DNA from: JACMLD01 sp038229695
Lineage (GTDB): Bacteria; Bacteroidota; Bacteroidia; Chitinophagales; Chitinophagaceae
Assembly: GCA_038229695.1 (NCBI GenBank)
Contig: JBBROE010000049.1
Coordinates: 1 to 27,918 of the forward strand
DNA length: 27,918 nucleotides
Reading direction: 5' to 3'
Part shown: in pieces, positions 7,990 to 15,876 of the stretch
How the letters are laid out: each line of letters starts with the position of its first letter
How positions within the stretch are numbered: the stretch's first letter is position 1
Notes under the pieces: generated by a model
The model's database searches: none
What the model saw: the letters and a program-made list of their open reading frames with translations, nothing else
Told to the model about the DNA's origin: nothing
Program-made: the position numbers and the translations under genes

Positions 7990-8424
7990 ATGAAAAAAGT
8001 GACTGATATCCTCCAACGCAAAGGAGCCAAAATCATCTCTGTCTTACCGGGCACCCCCGTCATCGAAGCCCTTGAATTAATGGCTGAAAGGAATATCGGC
8101 TCGGTACTCGTCATGGAAGGTGACACCTACTGCGGCCTGCTGACCGAAAGGGACTACGCGCGAAAGGTTATTCTTCGCGGTAAACATTCTTCAGATACCC
8201 GCGTGGAAGAAATTATGTCCCGCGGGCTGCCGCGGATCACACCGGATAACTCGATTGAAGTGTGTATGCACCTGATGAGCGAAAACAATATCCGCTATCT
8301 CCCGGTTTTCGAAGCGGATAACATCTGCGGTATCATTTCCATCAACGACGTGGTAAAGGAAACCATCCTGTCGCAGGAAGAAACCATCACCCAGCTCAAA
8401 GACTACCTGCACGCCAGTATGTAA
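7990..8424 (+). CDS. CBS-domain pair protein
   Basis: A 144-residue cytosolic protein made almost entirely of two CBS domains (about residues 15-65 and 78-130). CBS pairs bind adenine nucleotides and act as energy sensors. Here there is no attached enzyme or transporter domain, so the partner is unknown. Each half shows the usual pattern of a helix after a V/I strand, then a GL(L/I)T/SI.D-type strand and helix (GLLTERDYARK and GIISINDVVKE). The start is ATG 7990, with no alternative needed. It is divergent from the broken oxidoreductase gene, with 148 bases between. A hairpin over its stop codon probably ends the transcript. Confidence 0.88.
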   Translation: MKKVTDILQRKGAKIISVLPGTPVIEALELMAERNIGSVLVMEGDTYCGLLTERDYARKVILRGKHSSDTRVEEIMSRGLPRITPDNSIEVCMHLMSENNIRYLPVFEADNICGIISINDVVKETILSQEETITQLKDYLHASM

Positions 8425-8445
8425 AGCCGGCAGCGCGGCTTTCTT
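8423..8445 (+). terminator. Probable terminator of the CBS gene
   Basis: AAAGCCG (8423-8429) pairs with CGGCTTT (8436-8442), a 7-bp stem with a 6-base loop that overlaps the TAA stop. A short T-containing tail follows. Confidence 0.5.
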
Positions 8446-8464
8446 GCGGCGGGACAGCATCCAC

Positions 8465-8494
8465 TTGGCTATTCGCCGTTATTGCTGTACCTTG
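8465..8494 (+). promoter_or_regulatory. Promoter of the HYC_CC_PP-like gene
   Basis: TTG (8465-8467), a 19-bp gap, then TACCTTGC (8487-8494), close to TAnnTTTG. The GTG start at 8500 follows six bases later. The transcript should therefore begin at or next to the start codon, which argues against the upstream ATG at 8482. Confidence 0.55.
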
Positions 8495-8499
8495 CAGGC

Positions 8500-8877
8500 G
8501 TGAAACGCTTCCTGGTCTTAACCGTATTAGTGGCTTACACGCTCCTGTCATTAGGCGTGAGCGTAGACTACTATTACTGTTGCGGTAAACTTCAGACCAT
8601 TGCCGTTTCGGCCAGCGAAGCGGCTTCTCCCACTGCCAAGCATACCCGCAATGGCTGCTGCGGGCAAACTACGGTTTCTGCTAAGTTAAAAGCAGACCAG
8701 GCCATTCAGCAGCAATTTTCGGTGAGTGGTTTTCCGCTTACCCTTTCCAAACCGGTATGTGCGCCCGTCGCGAATTGGTATGCGGCTGCAACGCCTGCAT
8801 TTGCCGTTTTCAGCAGCCGGCCACCCCCGGGTTCCCCGCCTTCCGCGCAGGCGCTCTACTGCACTTTTACTATTTAA
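8500..8877 (+). CDS. HYC_CC_PP-like small Cys-rich membrane or exported protein
   Basis: A 125-residue protein with a hydrophobic N-terminal segment (about residues 4-22) and three short motifs in the HYC_CC_PP order: YYYCC (24-28), GCC (52-54) and PPP (108-110). The segment could be a signal peptide or an anchor. The start is taken as GTG 8500, giving the usual MKRFLVL N-terminus. The in-frame ATG 8482 would lie inside the promoter. The gene is 70 bp upstream of a TonB receptor that carries a heavy-metal domain, so a role in metal binding or delivery across the envelope is inferred. The family has no proven function that I can state. Confidence 0.75.
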   Translation: MKRFLVLTVLVAYTLLSLGVSVDYYYCCGKLQTIAVSASEAASPTAKHTRNGCCGQTTVSAKLKADQAIQQQFSVSGFPLTLSKPVCAPVANWYAAATPAFAVFSSRPPPGSPPSAQALYCTFTI

Positions 8878-8899
8878 TGCATTGACAATGGCTTTTCTG

Positions 8900-8929
8900 C
8901 CGCCGTCCCCCGGCGGGCGCTGTTTTTTT
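8900..8929 (+). terminator. GC-rich hairpin and T7 run inside the gene pair
   Basis: CCGCCG (8900-8905) pairs with CGGCGG (8911-8916) around TCCCC. A run of seven T's begins six bases later. It lies between the HYC_CC_PP-like gene and the receptor start, so it may cut down read-through. The spacer before the T's weakens the call. Confidence 0.4.
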
Positions 8930-8947
8930 AATGCCTTAAATAATTTT

Positions 8948-11518
8948 ATGCGAATCTTATTAATCTCCTGTTTATTTTTCCTGGTGCATGACAGTCTCTC
9001 TGCCCAAAAGAAGAACGAAAAGACGGACAGTCTGAAAGTATATGGCACCTGCTCACAATGCAAGCACCGCATTGAATCCACGCTGAACCGGCTGCACGTT
9101 TACAAAGCCAATTGGGACATCGATACCCGAATGCTAAAGGTCAGCTACGACAGCAGTAAATTATCTGTGCCGGTAATTGCTAAAAAACTGGCGGAAGCCG
9201 GGCACGATACAGAATCCTTCCAGGCCACCGATGCCGCCTACCACCAGTTTCCCAAATGCTGCTATTATGAACGATACCAGGCTGCCTCATCCCTGGCAGA
9301 ACTGCCCGACAGCCTGCAGGCTGTTTTACCCGCCACAGCCACCCACACGCTTACGGGGGTTATCCTGGAGGAAGACCGCAAAGGGAAGCTGGCCCCGCTG
9401 ACCCATGCCACAGTACGCTGCCTCAGTAACGGACTTACCCGTACCACGGATAGTGCAGGCGTGTTCCAACTGCCCTGTGCCGTACCCGTTCGACTGGCCA
9501 TCAGCTACGTCTCGTATAAAACAGATACCGTTTCCATAACGTCTGCCAGTGATATCAAGATCATCCTTAAAAATGCCTCGGTATCCAGCCTGCATGAAGT
9601 AGTGGTCACTTCGCGTAACCCGTCTACCTACATTTCTTCCCTGAGCACTTTCAACACGCTCCATATCGGCAGCGTGGAGCTGACCAAAGCGGCCTGCTGT
9701 AACCTCAGCGAAAGTTTTGAAACAAGTCCGTCTGTGGATGTCAGTTATGCTGACGCCGTCACGGGCATAAAACAAATTCAGTTGCTCGGGCTCGCCGGCA
9801 ACTACACGCAAATCACCACCGAGAACACCCCAGAAATCCGCGGGCTGGCCAGCATCTATGGCCTCGGCTATGTACCCGGCCCCTGGATAGAAGGCATACA
9901 GGTAACCAAGGGTACCGGCTCGGTGGCCAATGGTTATGAAAGCATCGCCGGCCAAATTAACGTGGAGGAAATTAAACCCGACAAGGCCAACAAGGTTTTC
10001 ATCAACAGCTACGTCAATGAAATGGGCCGGCTGGAAACGACCCTCAACCTTGCCCGTAAAATCAATGATCGCTGGAGTACCGCCCTGCTCACCCACGCCG
10101 ATGGCGTTGTAGCCAAATCGGATCGGAACCATGATGGCTTCCTGGATATCCCCACAGGCAGGCAGTTGAATGTAATCAACCGCTGGCGCTATGCCGGTAC
10201 CAACGGGCTCTTTGCCCAATTTGCGATCAAAGCGCTGGACGACCAGCGACAGGCCGGCCAGATCAGTTTTAATCCATCCACCGATAAGTTCACCACCCAT
10301 GCCTATGGCGTCGGGATCCATGCCGCGCAGTATGGCTTTAGCGGCAAATTGGGCTATGTGTTTCCGCAGCAGAAATATAAAAGCATTGGCTTCATCTTTT
10401 CCGGCAATACGTATAAGAATGATTCCTATTACGGCCTCACGGCGTATAATGGCCAGCAGAGCACCGTCTACGCCAACCTCATCTTCCAGTCGATCATCGG
10501 CAATACCAACCACAAATACCGAGCAGGCCTCAGCTTCATGAACGACAACTACAACGAATACGTGAGCAGCCGCAATTTTTTCAGGCGAGAAACCGTCCCC
10601 GGTATTTTTGGTGAATATACCTTCACAGGGGGCGAAAAATTTACGGCCATCGCCGGGCTGCGCTTCGATTACCACAACCAGTACGGCTGGATCGTAACGC
10701 CCAGGCTGAACCTGAAATACAATTTTACCCCGCAGACCAGCCTGCGGCTTTCGGGTGGCTCTGGCTTCAGAACGGCCAACATTTTTGCTGAAAATATCGG
10801 GCTCTTCGCCAGCTCCCGGCAATATGCCATCGTAAACGGTTCCGGAAGTTATGGGTATGGTCTCAACCCTGAAAAAGCCTGGAACTACGGTATCAACCTG
10901 GTCCATAATTTCAAAATAAATACCCACAGTGGTTCGGTCAGCCTGGATGCCTACCGCACGTCCTTTATCAACCAGGTGGTGGTGGACGTGGATGCCAGCC
11001 CGCAACAAATTCTTTTCTACAACCTGAGTGGTAAATCTTACAGCAACAGCCTGCAGGCCGAACTAAACTATTCCCCGCTAAACAGGTTTGACGTACGGCT
11101 GGCCTACCGCTGGCTGGATGTGCGCACCGATTACCATGGAAACCTCCTGCAAAAGCCGCTGACGGCCCGGGACAGGGGTTTTGTCAACCTGGCCTACACA
11201 ACCGCTAATCATTGGAAATTTGACCTGACTGCACAATGGTTCAGCAAAAAACGAATACCCTATACCGGTAGTAACCCGGTGGGCAAGCAATTGGCGGACT
11301 ACTCCCCTGCATTTACCCAGGCCTCTGCGCAGGTGACCAAACAATTCGGAAGCCACTGGGATATTTACGTGGGTGCCGAAAACCTGACCAATTATACCCA
11401 GCAGCAGGTTATCCTGTCGGCCGATCAGCCGTTTGGACCTTATTTCGATGCGTCTATGGTTTGGGGTCCAGTGAATGGCCGGATGGTCTATGCAGGGATG
11501 CGGTATAAATTGCCCTGA
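8948..11518 (+). CDS. TonB-dependent receptor with N-terminal HMA metal-binding domain
   Basis: Outer-membrane receptor of 856 residues. A signal peptide covers residues 1-20 (MRILLISCLFFLVHDSLSAQ). An HMA-like domain (about 28-92) has the GTCSQC metal motif with Cys35 and Cys38, followed by Cys104-Cys105. A carboxypeptidase-like regulatory domain (about 132-208) comes next, then HEVVVTS as the TonB-box region, a plug with Cys250-Cys251, and a beta-barrel ending YAGMRYKLP. ATG 8948 was chosen because the signal peptide starts there; the open frame back to 8726 overlaps the preceding gene. The cysteine pairs and the HYC_CC_PP neighbour suggest binding or uptake of a soft metal such as copper, but the ligand is inferred and a chelate is possible. 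Confidence 0.85.
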   Translation: MRILLISCLFFLVHDSLSAQKKNEKTDSLKVYGTCSQCKHRIESTLNRLHVYKANWDIDTRMLKVSYDSSKLSVPVIAKKLAEAGHDTESFQATDAAYHQFPKCCYYERYQAASSLAELPDSLQAVLPATATHTLTGVILEEDRKGKLAPLTHATVRCLSNGLTRTTDSAGVFQLPCAVPVRLAISYVSYKTDTVSITSASDIKIILKNASVSSLHEVVVTSRNPSTYISSLSTFNTLHIGSVELTKAACCNLSESFETSPSVDVSYADAVTGIKQIQLLGLAGNYTQITTENTPEIRGLASIYGLGYVPGPWIEGIQVTKGTGSVANGYESIAGQINVEEIKPDKANKVFINSYVNEMGRLETTLNLARKINDRWSTALLTHADGVVAKSDRNHDGFLDIPTGRQLNVINRWRYAGTNGLFAQFAIKALDDQRQAGQISFNPSTDKFTTHAYGVGIHAAQYGFSGKLGYVFPQQKYKSIGFIFSGNTYKNDSYYGLTAYNGQQSTVYANLIFQSIIGNTNHKYRAGLSFMNDNYNEYVSSRNFFRRETVPGIFGEYTFTGGEKFTAIAGLRFDYHNQYGWIVTPRLNLKYNFTPQTSLRLSGGSGFRTANIFAENIGLFASSRQYAIVNGSGSYGYGLNPEKAWNYGINLVHNFKINTHSGSVSLDAYRTSFINQVVVDVDASPQQILFYNLSGKSYSNSLQAELNYSPLNRFDVRLAYRWLDVRTDYHGNLLQKPLTARDRGFVNLAYTTANHWKFDLTAQWFSKKRIPYTGSNPVGKQLADYSPAFTQASAQVTKQFGSHWDIYVGAENLTNYTQQQVILSADQPFGPYFDASMVWGPVNGRMVYAGMRYKLP

Positions 11519-11560
11519 CGGGCGATGGAAGGACACCTGGTTCAACAGGGTACGGCCGCT

Positions 11561-11581
11561 GAAAAGTGCGACGCAACGATG
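11561..11581 (-). repeat. Dispersed intergenic repeat, copy B
   Basis: The minus strand reads CATCGTTGCGTCGCACT (11581 to 11565), identical over 17 bases to copy A. It lies in the 95-bp gap between the convergent receptor and NTF2-like genes. Confidence 0.6.
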
Positions 11582-11613
11582 CTGCGCGATGAACCACTGC
11601 CGGGCCCCAAAAA

Positions 11614-12084
11614 TCATTGCCGTTTGATATAATCTGCCAACCTCTTTTTCGCTTTTTTCTGTACCTGCTGCTGCAGGAAGCCCGTCCACCCCAGCAACAG
11701 GCCCGGCAACCCCAGCGCCTGCCGGACCCAGCGCCAGAAATCGAATTTATCGGTATGTTCCGTAATCGCCCCGTTTTGAATGCGCATGTAGGCTTTGCAG
11801 CGGTTGACAACCATTCTGCCCGTGGCGGAAAACGAATAGGCAGCTGTCCACTCGCAGGTACAGTATTCCTCATCAATATGCTGAACATTCCCTGACTGCA
11901 GCGAGAAATTTTTTGCCTGCCTGCAGAGCATGGCCCACATATAAAACACCTCATCTCCCTGCAACAGGCCAAAGACCGGGTCACTGAATACCGGGCTGGC
12001 TGAATAGCAGCGCTGCATGCCTTCCGCATCCAGCTTACTGAAAGCGGTATAGAATTCTTTCACGAGTGCTTCACTTTCCTGCAT
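11614..12084 (-). CDS. NTF2-like/SnoaL-family protein
   Basis: A 156-residue cytosolic protein whose first 120 residues have the NTF2-like cone pattern: a helix with ALVKEFYTAFSKLDAEGMQRCYS, an FSDPVFG turn, and strands around GRMVVNRCKAYMRI and ITEHTDKFDFWRW. Related Bacteroidota proteins are annotated only as nuclear transport factor 2 family. The last 35 residues are basic and helical (QQQVQKKAKKRLADYIKRQ). No enzyme activity can be assigned. ATG 12084 gives a natural N-terminus (MQESEALVKEFY). It is divergent from the CocE/NonD hydrolase. The 56-bp gap holds a perfect palindrome that could control both. Confidence 0.8.
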   Translation of the reverse strand: MQESEALVKEFYTAFSKLDAEGMQRCYSASPVFSDPVFGLLQGDEVFYMWAMLCRQAKNFSLQSGNVQHIDEEYCTCEWTAAYSFSATGRMVVNRCKAYMRIQNGAITEHTDKFDFWRWVRQALGLPGLLLGWTGFLQQQVQKKAKKRLADYIKRQ

Positions 12085-12112
12085 ACCTCAAATGTCCCTA
12101 TTGTTTGCGTAT

Positions 12113-12130
12113 TTTTATTCCGGAATAAAA
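12113..12130. promoter_or_regulatory. 18-bp perfect palindrome, candidate operator
   Basis: TTTTATTCCGGAATAAAA is its own reverse complement. It is 10 bases upstream of the hydrolase ATG and 28 bases from the NTF2-like start, in the gap that must hold both promoters. A dimeric regulator site is the natural reading. No regulator gene is next to it. Confidence 0.5.
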
Positions 12131-12140
12131 TTAACGGTAT

Positions 12141-14042
12141 ATGAGAAAACTGCAGCTGCTTTTTATGCTGGTCGTAGTGACGGCCACAAGTTCTACCGCG
12201 CAATATGCCCAGGATTCTGCCTGGATTATGGAACACTACTACAAGATGGAGCGCTACATCCCCATGCGGGACGGCGTAAAATTGTTTACTTCAATCTACC
12301 TGCCAAAGGACAGTTCTGCCAAACATCCGATATTGCTCACCCGCACCCCTTACTCCTGCGCTCCGTACGGGGAAAATAATTTCAGTCGCAGCCTCTGGTA
12401 CCGCGACTACCGGTACTTCGCGCGCGAAAATTACATCATCGTTACCCAGGATGTCCGCGGCCGGTGGATGAGTGAAGGAGAATTTGTGGATGTGAGGCCC
12501 TTCAACCCGCATAAAAAAGATAAGGAGACGGATGAAGCCAGTGATACCTATGATGCCATCGATTGGATGGTTAAAAATCTTCCGTATAACAATGAACACG
12601 TCGGCGTATTTGGGATTTCTTACCCGGGATTTTATTCCACCATGGCGGCGCTTAGCGGCCACCCGGCCCTGAAAGCGGTGAGCCCGCAAGCACCGGTGAC
12701 GGACTGGTTCCAGGGCGACGACTTTCACCACAACGGCGCGTTTATGCTGATGGATTGCTTTAGTTTTTATACCAGCGGATTTGGTTACCCGCACCCGGTA
12801 CCAACCAAAACCGCACCAGTGATGCACCTGCAGCTGCCTGATGTGGATAATTACCGTACCTACCTGGACATCGGCGCATTGAAAAATTTCCGAAAGCTGG
12901 CCGGTGACAGCCTGCGGTTCATCAACGAACTCTTCCAACACCCGGATTACGACAGCTGGTGGGAAGCCCGTAATACCCGCAATTTTGTGGATAGCCTTAA
13001 ACCGGCTACGATGGTGGTCGGCGGCCTCTTTGACGCGGAAGATTGCTTTGGCGCCTGGAATCTCTACAAAGCCATCGAAAAAAAGAACCCGGCTTCTCAT
13101 CCCAACAAACTGGTAATGGGTCCCTGGTACCATGGCCAGTGGGCATCGCCCGATGGCAGCCATCTCGGACATATCCGGTTTGGATCCAATACCGCGTTTT
13201 GGTACCAGAACAACATTGAGATCCCATTTTTTAATTACTGGCTGAAAGGAGAAGGCAACATCGACCGGCAGGCCGAGGCCACCGTGTTCTTCAGCGGCGA
13301 AAATACCTGGCACCAGTATGCGCAGTGGCCGCCGGCTGCCAGTTCGCCCGTGGCGTTTTACCTGCAACCCGGTGGAAAGGCAGGCTGGAACAAACCCGAC
13401 CTGAAAGGGGGTTACAGCAGTTATACCAGCGACCCGGCTCACCCGGTACCCTATACCGATGCCGTGCATTTCGAACGTACCCGCGAATATATGACGGATG
13501 ACCAGCGCTTCGCCGAACGCCGCCCGGACGTACTCAGCTTTACATCAGCGCCACTCGACCAGGAACTAACGTTAGGGGGTACACTGAGTGCCGACCTGTA
13601 CACCGCCATCTCCAGTACTGATGCCGATTTCGTAGTGAAGCTCATCGACGTTTTCCCCGACGATTTTACCTATGAGGGCGCTCAAAAAGAGCAATCGCAC
13701 ACCCCGGCCGAACCGTATCCCATGGGCGGCTATGAGATGCTGGTGCGCGGAGAGATCATGCGCGGCCGCTACCGCAACAGCTTCGCTCACCCGCAGGCCT
13801 TTACACCCCATAAGAATGACCGGGTGAAATTTAACCTGCCCGACGTGGCCCATACTTTTCAGAAAGGACACCGCATCATGATACAGGTGCAAAGCAGCTG
13901 GTTCCCGTTGGCGGACCGTAACCCGCAACAGTTTGTAAATATTTACACAGCCGCGGATACGGATTTTAAAAAAGCCGAAATTACCATACTGCACGATGCC
14001 GATCACCCCTCGGCCATCATCCTCCCGGTGATACCGCGGTGA
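12141..14042 (+). CDS. CocE/NonD family hydrolase (alpha-amino acid ester hydrolase/acylase-like)
   Basis: Exported alpha/beta hydrolase of 633 residues, the usual length for the CocE/AEH family. A signal peptide covers residues 1-20. The nucleophile elbow is GISYPG with Ser160. Asp298 lies in GGLFDAED and His331 in GPWYHG. QGDDFHHNGAF (191-201) and AED (299-301) match the acidic cluster that, in alpha-amino acid ester hydrolases, binds the substrate amino group. The C-terminal 200 residues form the jelly-roll domain of this family. Likely substrates are amino acid esters, peptides or beta-lactam side chains, but none is shown by the sequence. Regulation may come from the palindrome just before the ATG. 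There is no second gene in the transcript. Confidence 0.87.
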   Translation: MRKLQLLFMLVVVTATSSTAQYAQDSAWIMEHYYKMERYIPMRDGVKLFTSIYLPKDSSAKHPILLTRTPYSCAPYGENNFSRSLWYRDYRYFARENYIIVTQDVRGRWMSEGEFVDVRPFNPHKKDKETDEASDTYDAIDWMVKNLPYNNEHVGVFGISYPGFYSTMAALSGHPALKAVSPQAPVTDWFQGDDFHHNGAFMLMDCFSFYTSGFGYPHPVPTKTAPVMHLQLPDVDNYRTYLDIGALKNFRKLAGDSLRFINELFQHPDYDSWWEARNTRNFVDSLKPATMVVGGLFDAEDCFGAWNLYKAIEKKNPASHPNKLVMGPWYHGQWASPDGSHLGHIRFGSNTAFWYQNNIEIPFFNYWLKGEGNIDRQAEATVFFSGENTWHQYAQWPPAASSPVAFYLQPGGKAGWNKPDLKGGYSSYTSDPAHPVPYTDAVHFERTREYMTDDQRFAERRPDVLSFTSAPLDQELTLGGTLSADLYTAISSTDADFVVKLIDVFPDDFTYEGAQKEQSHTPAEPYPMGGYEMLVRGEIMRGRYRNSFAHPQAFTPHKNDRVKFNLPDVAHTFQKGHRIMIQVQSSWFPLADRNPQQFVNIYTAADTDFKKAEITILHDADHPSAIILPVIPR

Positions 14043-14122
14043 AACCCCATGGCACAGCAGCCCGGCAGTAACTACCCCGGGGTCATCAACGCACTATTGA
14101 TGGCAGTGCCTGGTTCTGTGCT

Positions 14123-14130
14123 TATCTTTA
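14123..14130 (+). promoter_or_regulatory. Possible -7 element of the GH20 gene
   Basis: TATCTTTA matches TAnnTTTG except for its last base and ends 25 bases before the ATG. A TTG at 14097-14099 is 23 bp upstream of it. Confidence 0.4.
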
Positions 14131-14155
14131 TGCCCAACATCCTAATATTTTGATC

Positions 14156-15802
14156 ATGAAGTCATTGCTGTTTTCCCTTGCTATGCTGGCCTTAACCATT
14201 ACCGGTCGCACCCAGGACATCAATATTATTCCGGCACCAGTTGCCATGAACACCCCCGCGACCGGCGGACATTTCACGCTCACAGCAGCAACAATTATCG
14301 TGGCAGACGGCACCGGACCGCGCCATGCGGCTGATTTTTTTAATGATTACCTGGAACAGGTCTATCATTTCAGGCTCCGGGTGCTCAAAACAGCCACGTC
14401 ATCCAACCGTATCAGGTTACGGACTGTAGCGAAGGATACCGCAACAGCAGGCGCCTATACAATGGCCGTGGATAAAAGCGGGGTCAGCATAACAGGAGAC
14501 AATGACCCCGGTACTTTTTACGGCATGCAAACCCTTATCCAGTTGCTGCCCGTTACGGTTACGTCAAAGCTTGCTGTTCCGTATATTACGGTTAGAGACG
14601 CCCCCCGCTTTGCTTACCGCGGACTGAGGCTTGATGTATGCAGGCATTTCTTCCCGGTTGAATTCGTAAAGCGGTACCTGGACTTCATCGCGCTGCATAA
14701 GATGAATTATTTCCACTGGCACCTAACAGACGACCAGGGCTGGCGCATCGAGATTAAAAAATATCCGAAGCTTACCGAAGTGGGCGCCTTCCGGAACGGA
14801 ACACTGGTAGGCCGCTACCCCGGCCAGGGCAACGACAACCAGGCCTATGGCGGATTCTATACCCAGGAGCAGGTGAAGGAGGTTGTGCAATACGCGGCCG
14901 ACCGCTTTATTACGGTGATCCCGGAAATAGAAATGCCCGGCCACGGCAGCGCAGCGATTGCCGCTTACCCGCAACTGAGCTGTTTCCCGGATACGGCCAC
15001 TGTTATTCCGGCCGGTATGATCTCAGCCGGAAGCAAAGAACAGCAGGCATCAGGCCGCATAAAACTGGTGCAGGAAACCTGGGGTGTGTTCAGAGATGTG
15101 TATTGCCCCAGTGCTTATACCTTTAATTTTTTACAGGATGTGATCGATGAGATCATTCCTTTATTCCCCGCGAAATATATTCATATCGGCGGCGATGAAT
15201 GCCCCAAGGATAACTGGAAAGCATCAGCATTCTGCCAGCAGCTGATTAAGGACAACAACCTCACCGACGAACACGGCCTGCAGAGTTATTTTGTTAGCCG
15301 TATGGAAAAATACATCAACATCAAAGGCAAACAAATCATTGGCTGGGATGAAATCCTCGAAGGCGGACTCGCACCCAATGCCACGGTGATGAGCTGGCGC
15401 GGAGAGGAAGGTGGTATCGCCGCGGCGAAAGAAAACCACGATGTGGTGATGACTCCCGGCAGCTATGTCTATTTTGATCACTCACAAGCTAAGAAAGAAG
15501 ATTCTGTCACCATCGGCAATTTCCTTCCGCTGGAAAAGGTGTACAGCTACCCGCCTATTCCCGGCGCGCTGAACGAAGAACAGGGAAAACATGTACTCGG
15601 TGCCCAGGCCAACCTGTGGACAGAATACATTGGCAATACCAGTAAGGCGGAGTACATGCTTTTCCCGCGGCTGAGTGCCTTGTCTGAAGTACTGTGGAGC
15701 CCGGCAGAGGCAAAGGATTTCAGCAGTTTTGAAAAGCGGATGGCCGCACAGCAGAAAAGGTACGACCTCTGGAAAATCAATTATTACAAGCCCCAGCCCT
15801 GA
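14156..15802 (+). CDS. Beta-N-acetylhexosaminidase, glycoside hydrolase family 20
   Basis: Exported enzyme that removes terminal beta-linked GlcNAc or GalNAc from glycans by substrate-assisted catalysis. The 548 residues include a signal peptide (1-20), an N-terminal GH20b domain (about 21-150) and a catalytic barrel from about 151. Motifs are HWHLTDDQGWRIEIKKYP (188-204), EIEMPGHG (257-264), HIGGDEC (343-349) with the catalytic pair Asp347-Glu348, and IIGWDEI further on. ATG 14156 starts the signal peptide; the TTG two codons earlier is not needed. The gene is convergent with the sugar operon at 15877-21589. A link through fucosylated glycans is plausible but rests only on location. Confidence 0.93.
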   Translation: MKSLLFSLAMLALTITGRTQDINIIPAPVAMNTPATGGHFTLTAATIIVADGTGPRHAADFFNDYLEQVYHFRLRVLKTATSSNRIRLRTVAKDTATAGAYTMAVDKSGVSITGDNDPGTFYGMQTLIQLLPVTVTSKLAVPYITVRDAPRFAYRGLRLDVCRHFFPVEFVKRYLDFIALHKMNYFHWHLTDDQGWRIEIKKYPKLTEVGAFRNGTLVGRYPGQGNDNQAYGGFYTQEQVKEVVQYAADRFITVIPEIEMPGHGSAAIAAYPQLSCFPDTATVIPAGMISAGSKEQQASGRIKLVQETWGVFRDVYCPSAYTFNFLQDVIDEIIPLFPAKYIHIGGDECPKDNWKASAFCQQLIKDNNLTDEHGLQSYFVSRMEKYINIKGKQIIGWDEILEGGLAPNATVMSWRGEEGGIAAAKENHDVVMTPGSYVYFDHSQAKKEDSVTIGNFLPLEKVYSYPPIPGALNEEQGKHVLGAQANLWTEYIGNTSKAEYMLFPRLSALSEVLWSPAEAKDFSSFEKRMAAQQKRYDLWKINYYKPQP

Positions 15803-15820
15803 CCTGAACAGCGCAGGTAG

Positions 15821-15848
15821 GCAAAAATAAAACACGCCAGCCGGGCGC
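15821..15848 (-). terminator. Weak terminator of the sugar operon
   Basis: On the minus strand CGCC pairs with GGCG (15844-15847 with 15835-15838), followed by TGTTTTATTTTTG. The stem is only four base pairs, but the T-rich tail is in the right place, about 30 bases after the SDR stop. Confidence 0.35.
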
Positions 15849-15876
15849 TTATACTTTACGGTTGTCGCGGCCGTTA

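Noticed and set aside
7774..8016. 80-codon minus-strand open frame upstream of the oxidoreductase
   Set aside because: It overlaps the start of the CBS gene and the real N-terminal piece of the reductase (frame from 7841). Its own product has no recognisable pattern.
9326..11008. 560-codon minus-strand open frame inside the TonB receptor
   Set aside because: Antisense shadow. The plus-strand receptor is complete with clear domains, and the antisense product has no motif or signal.
12291..13469. 392-codon minus-strand open frame inside the CocE/NonD gene
   Set aside because: Antisense shadow of a gene with full catalytic motifs.
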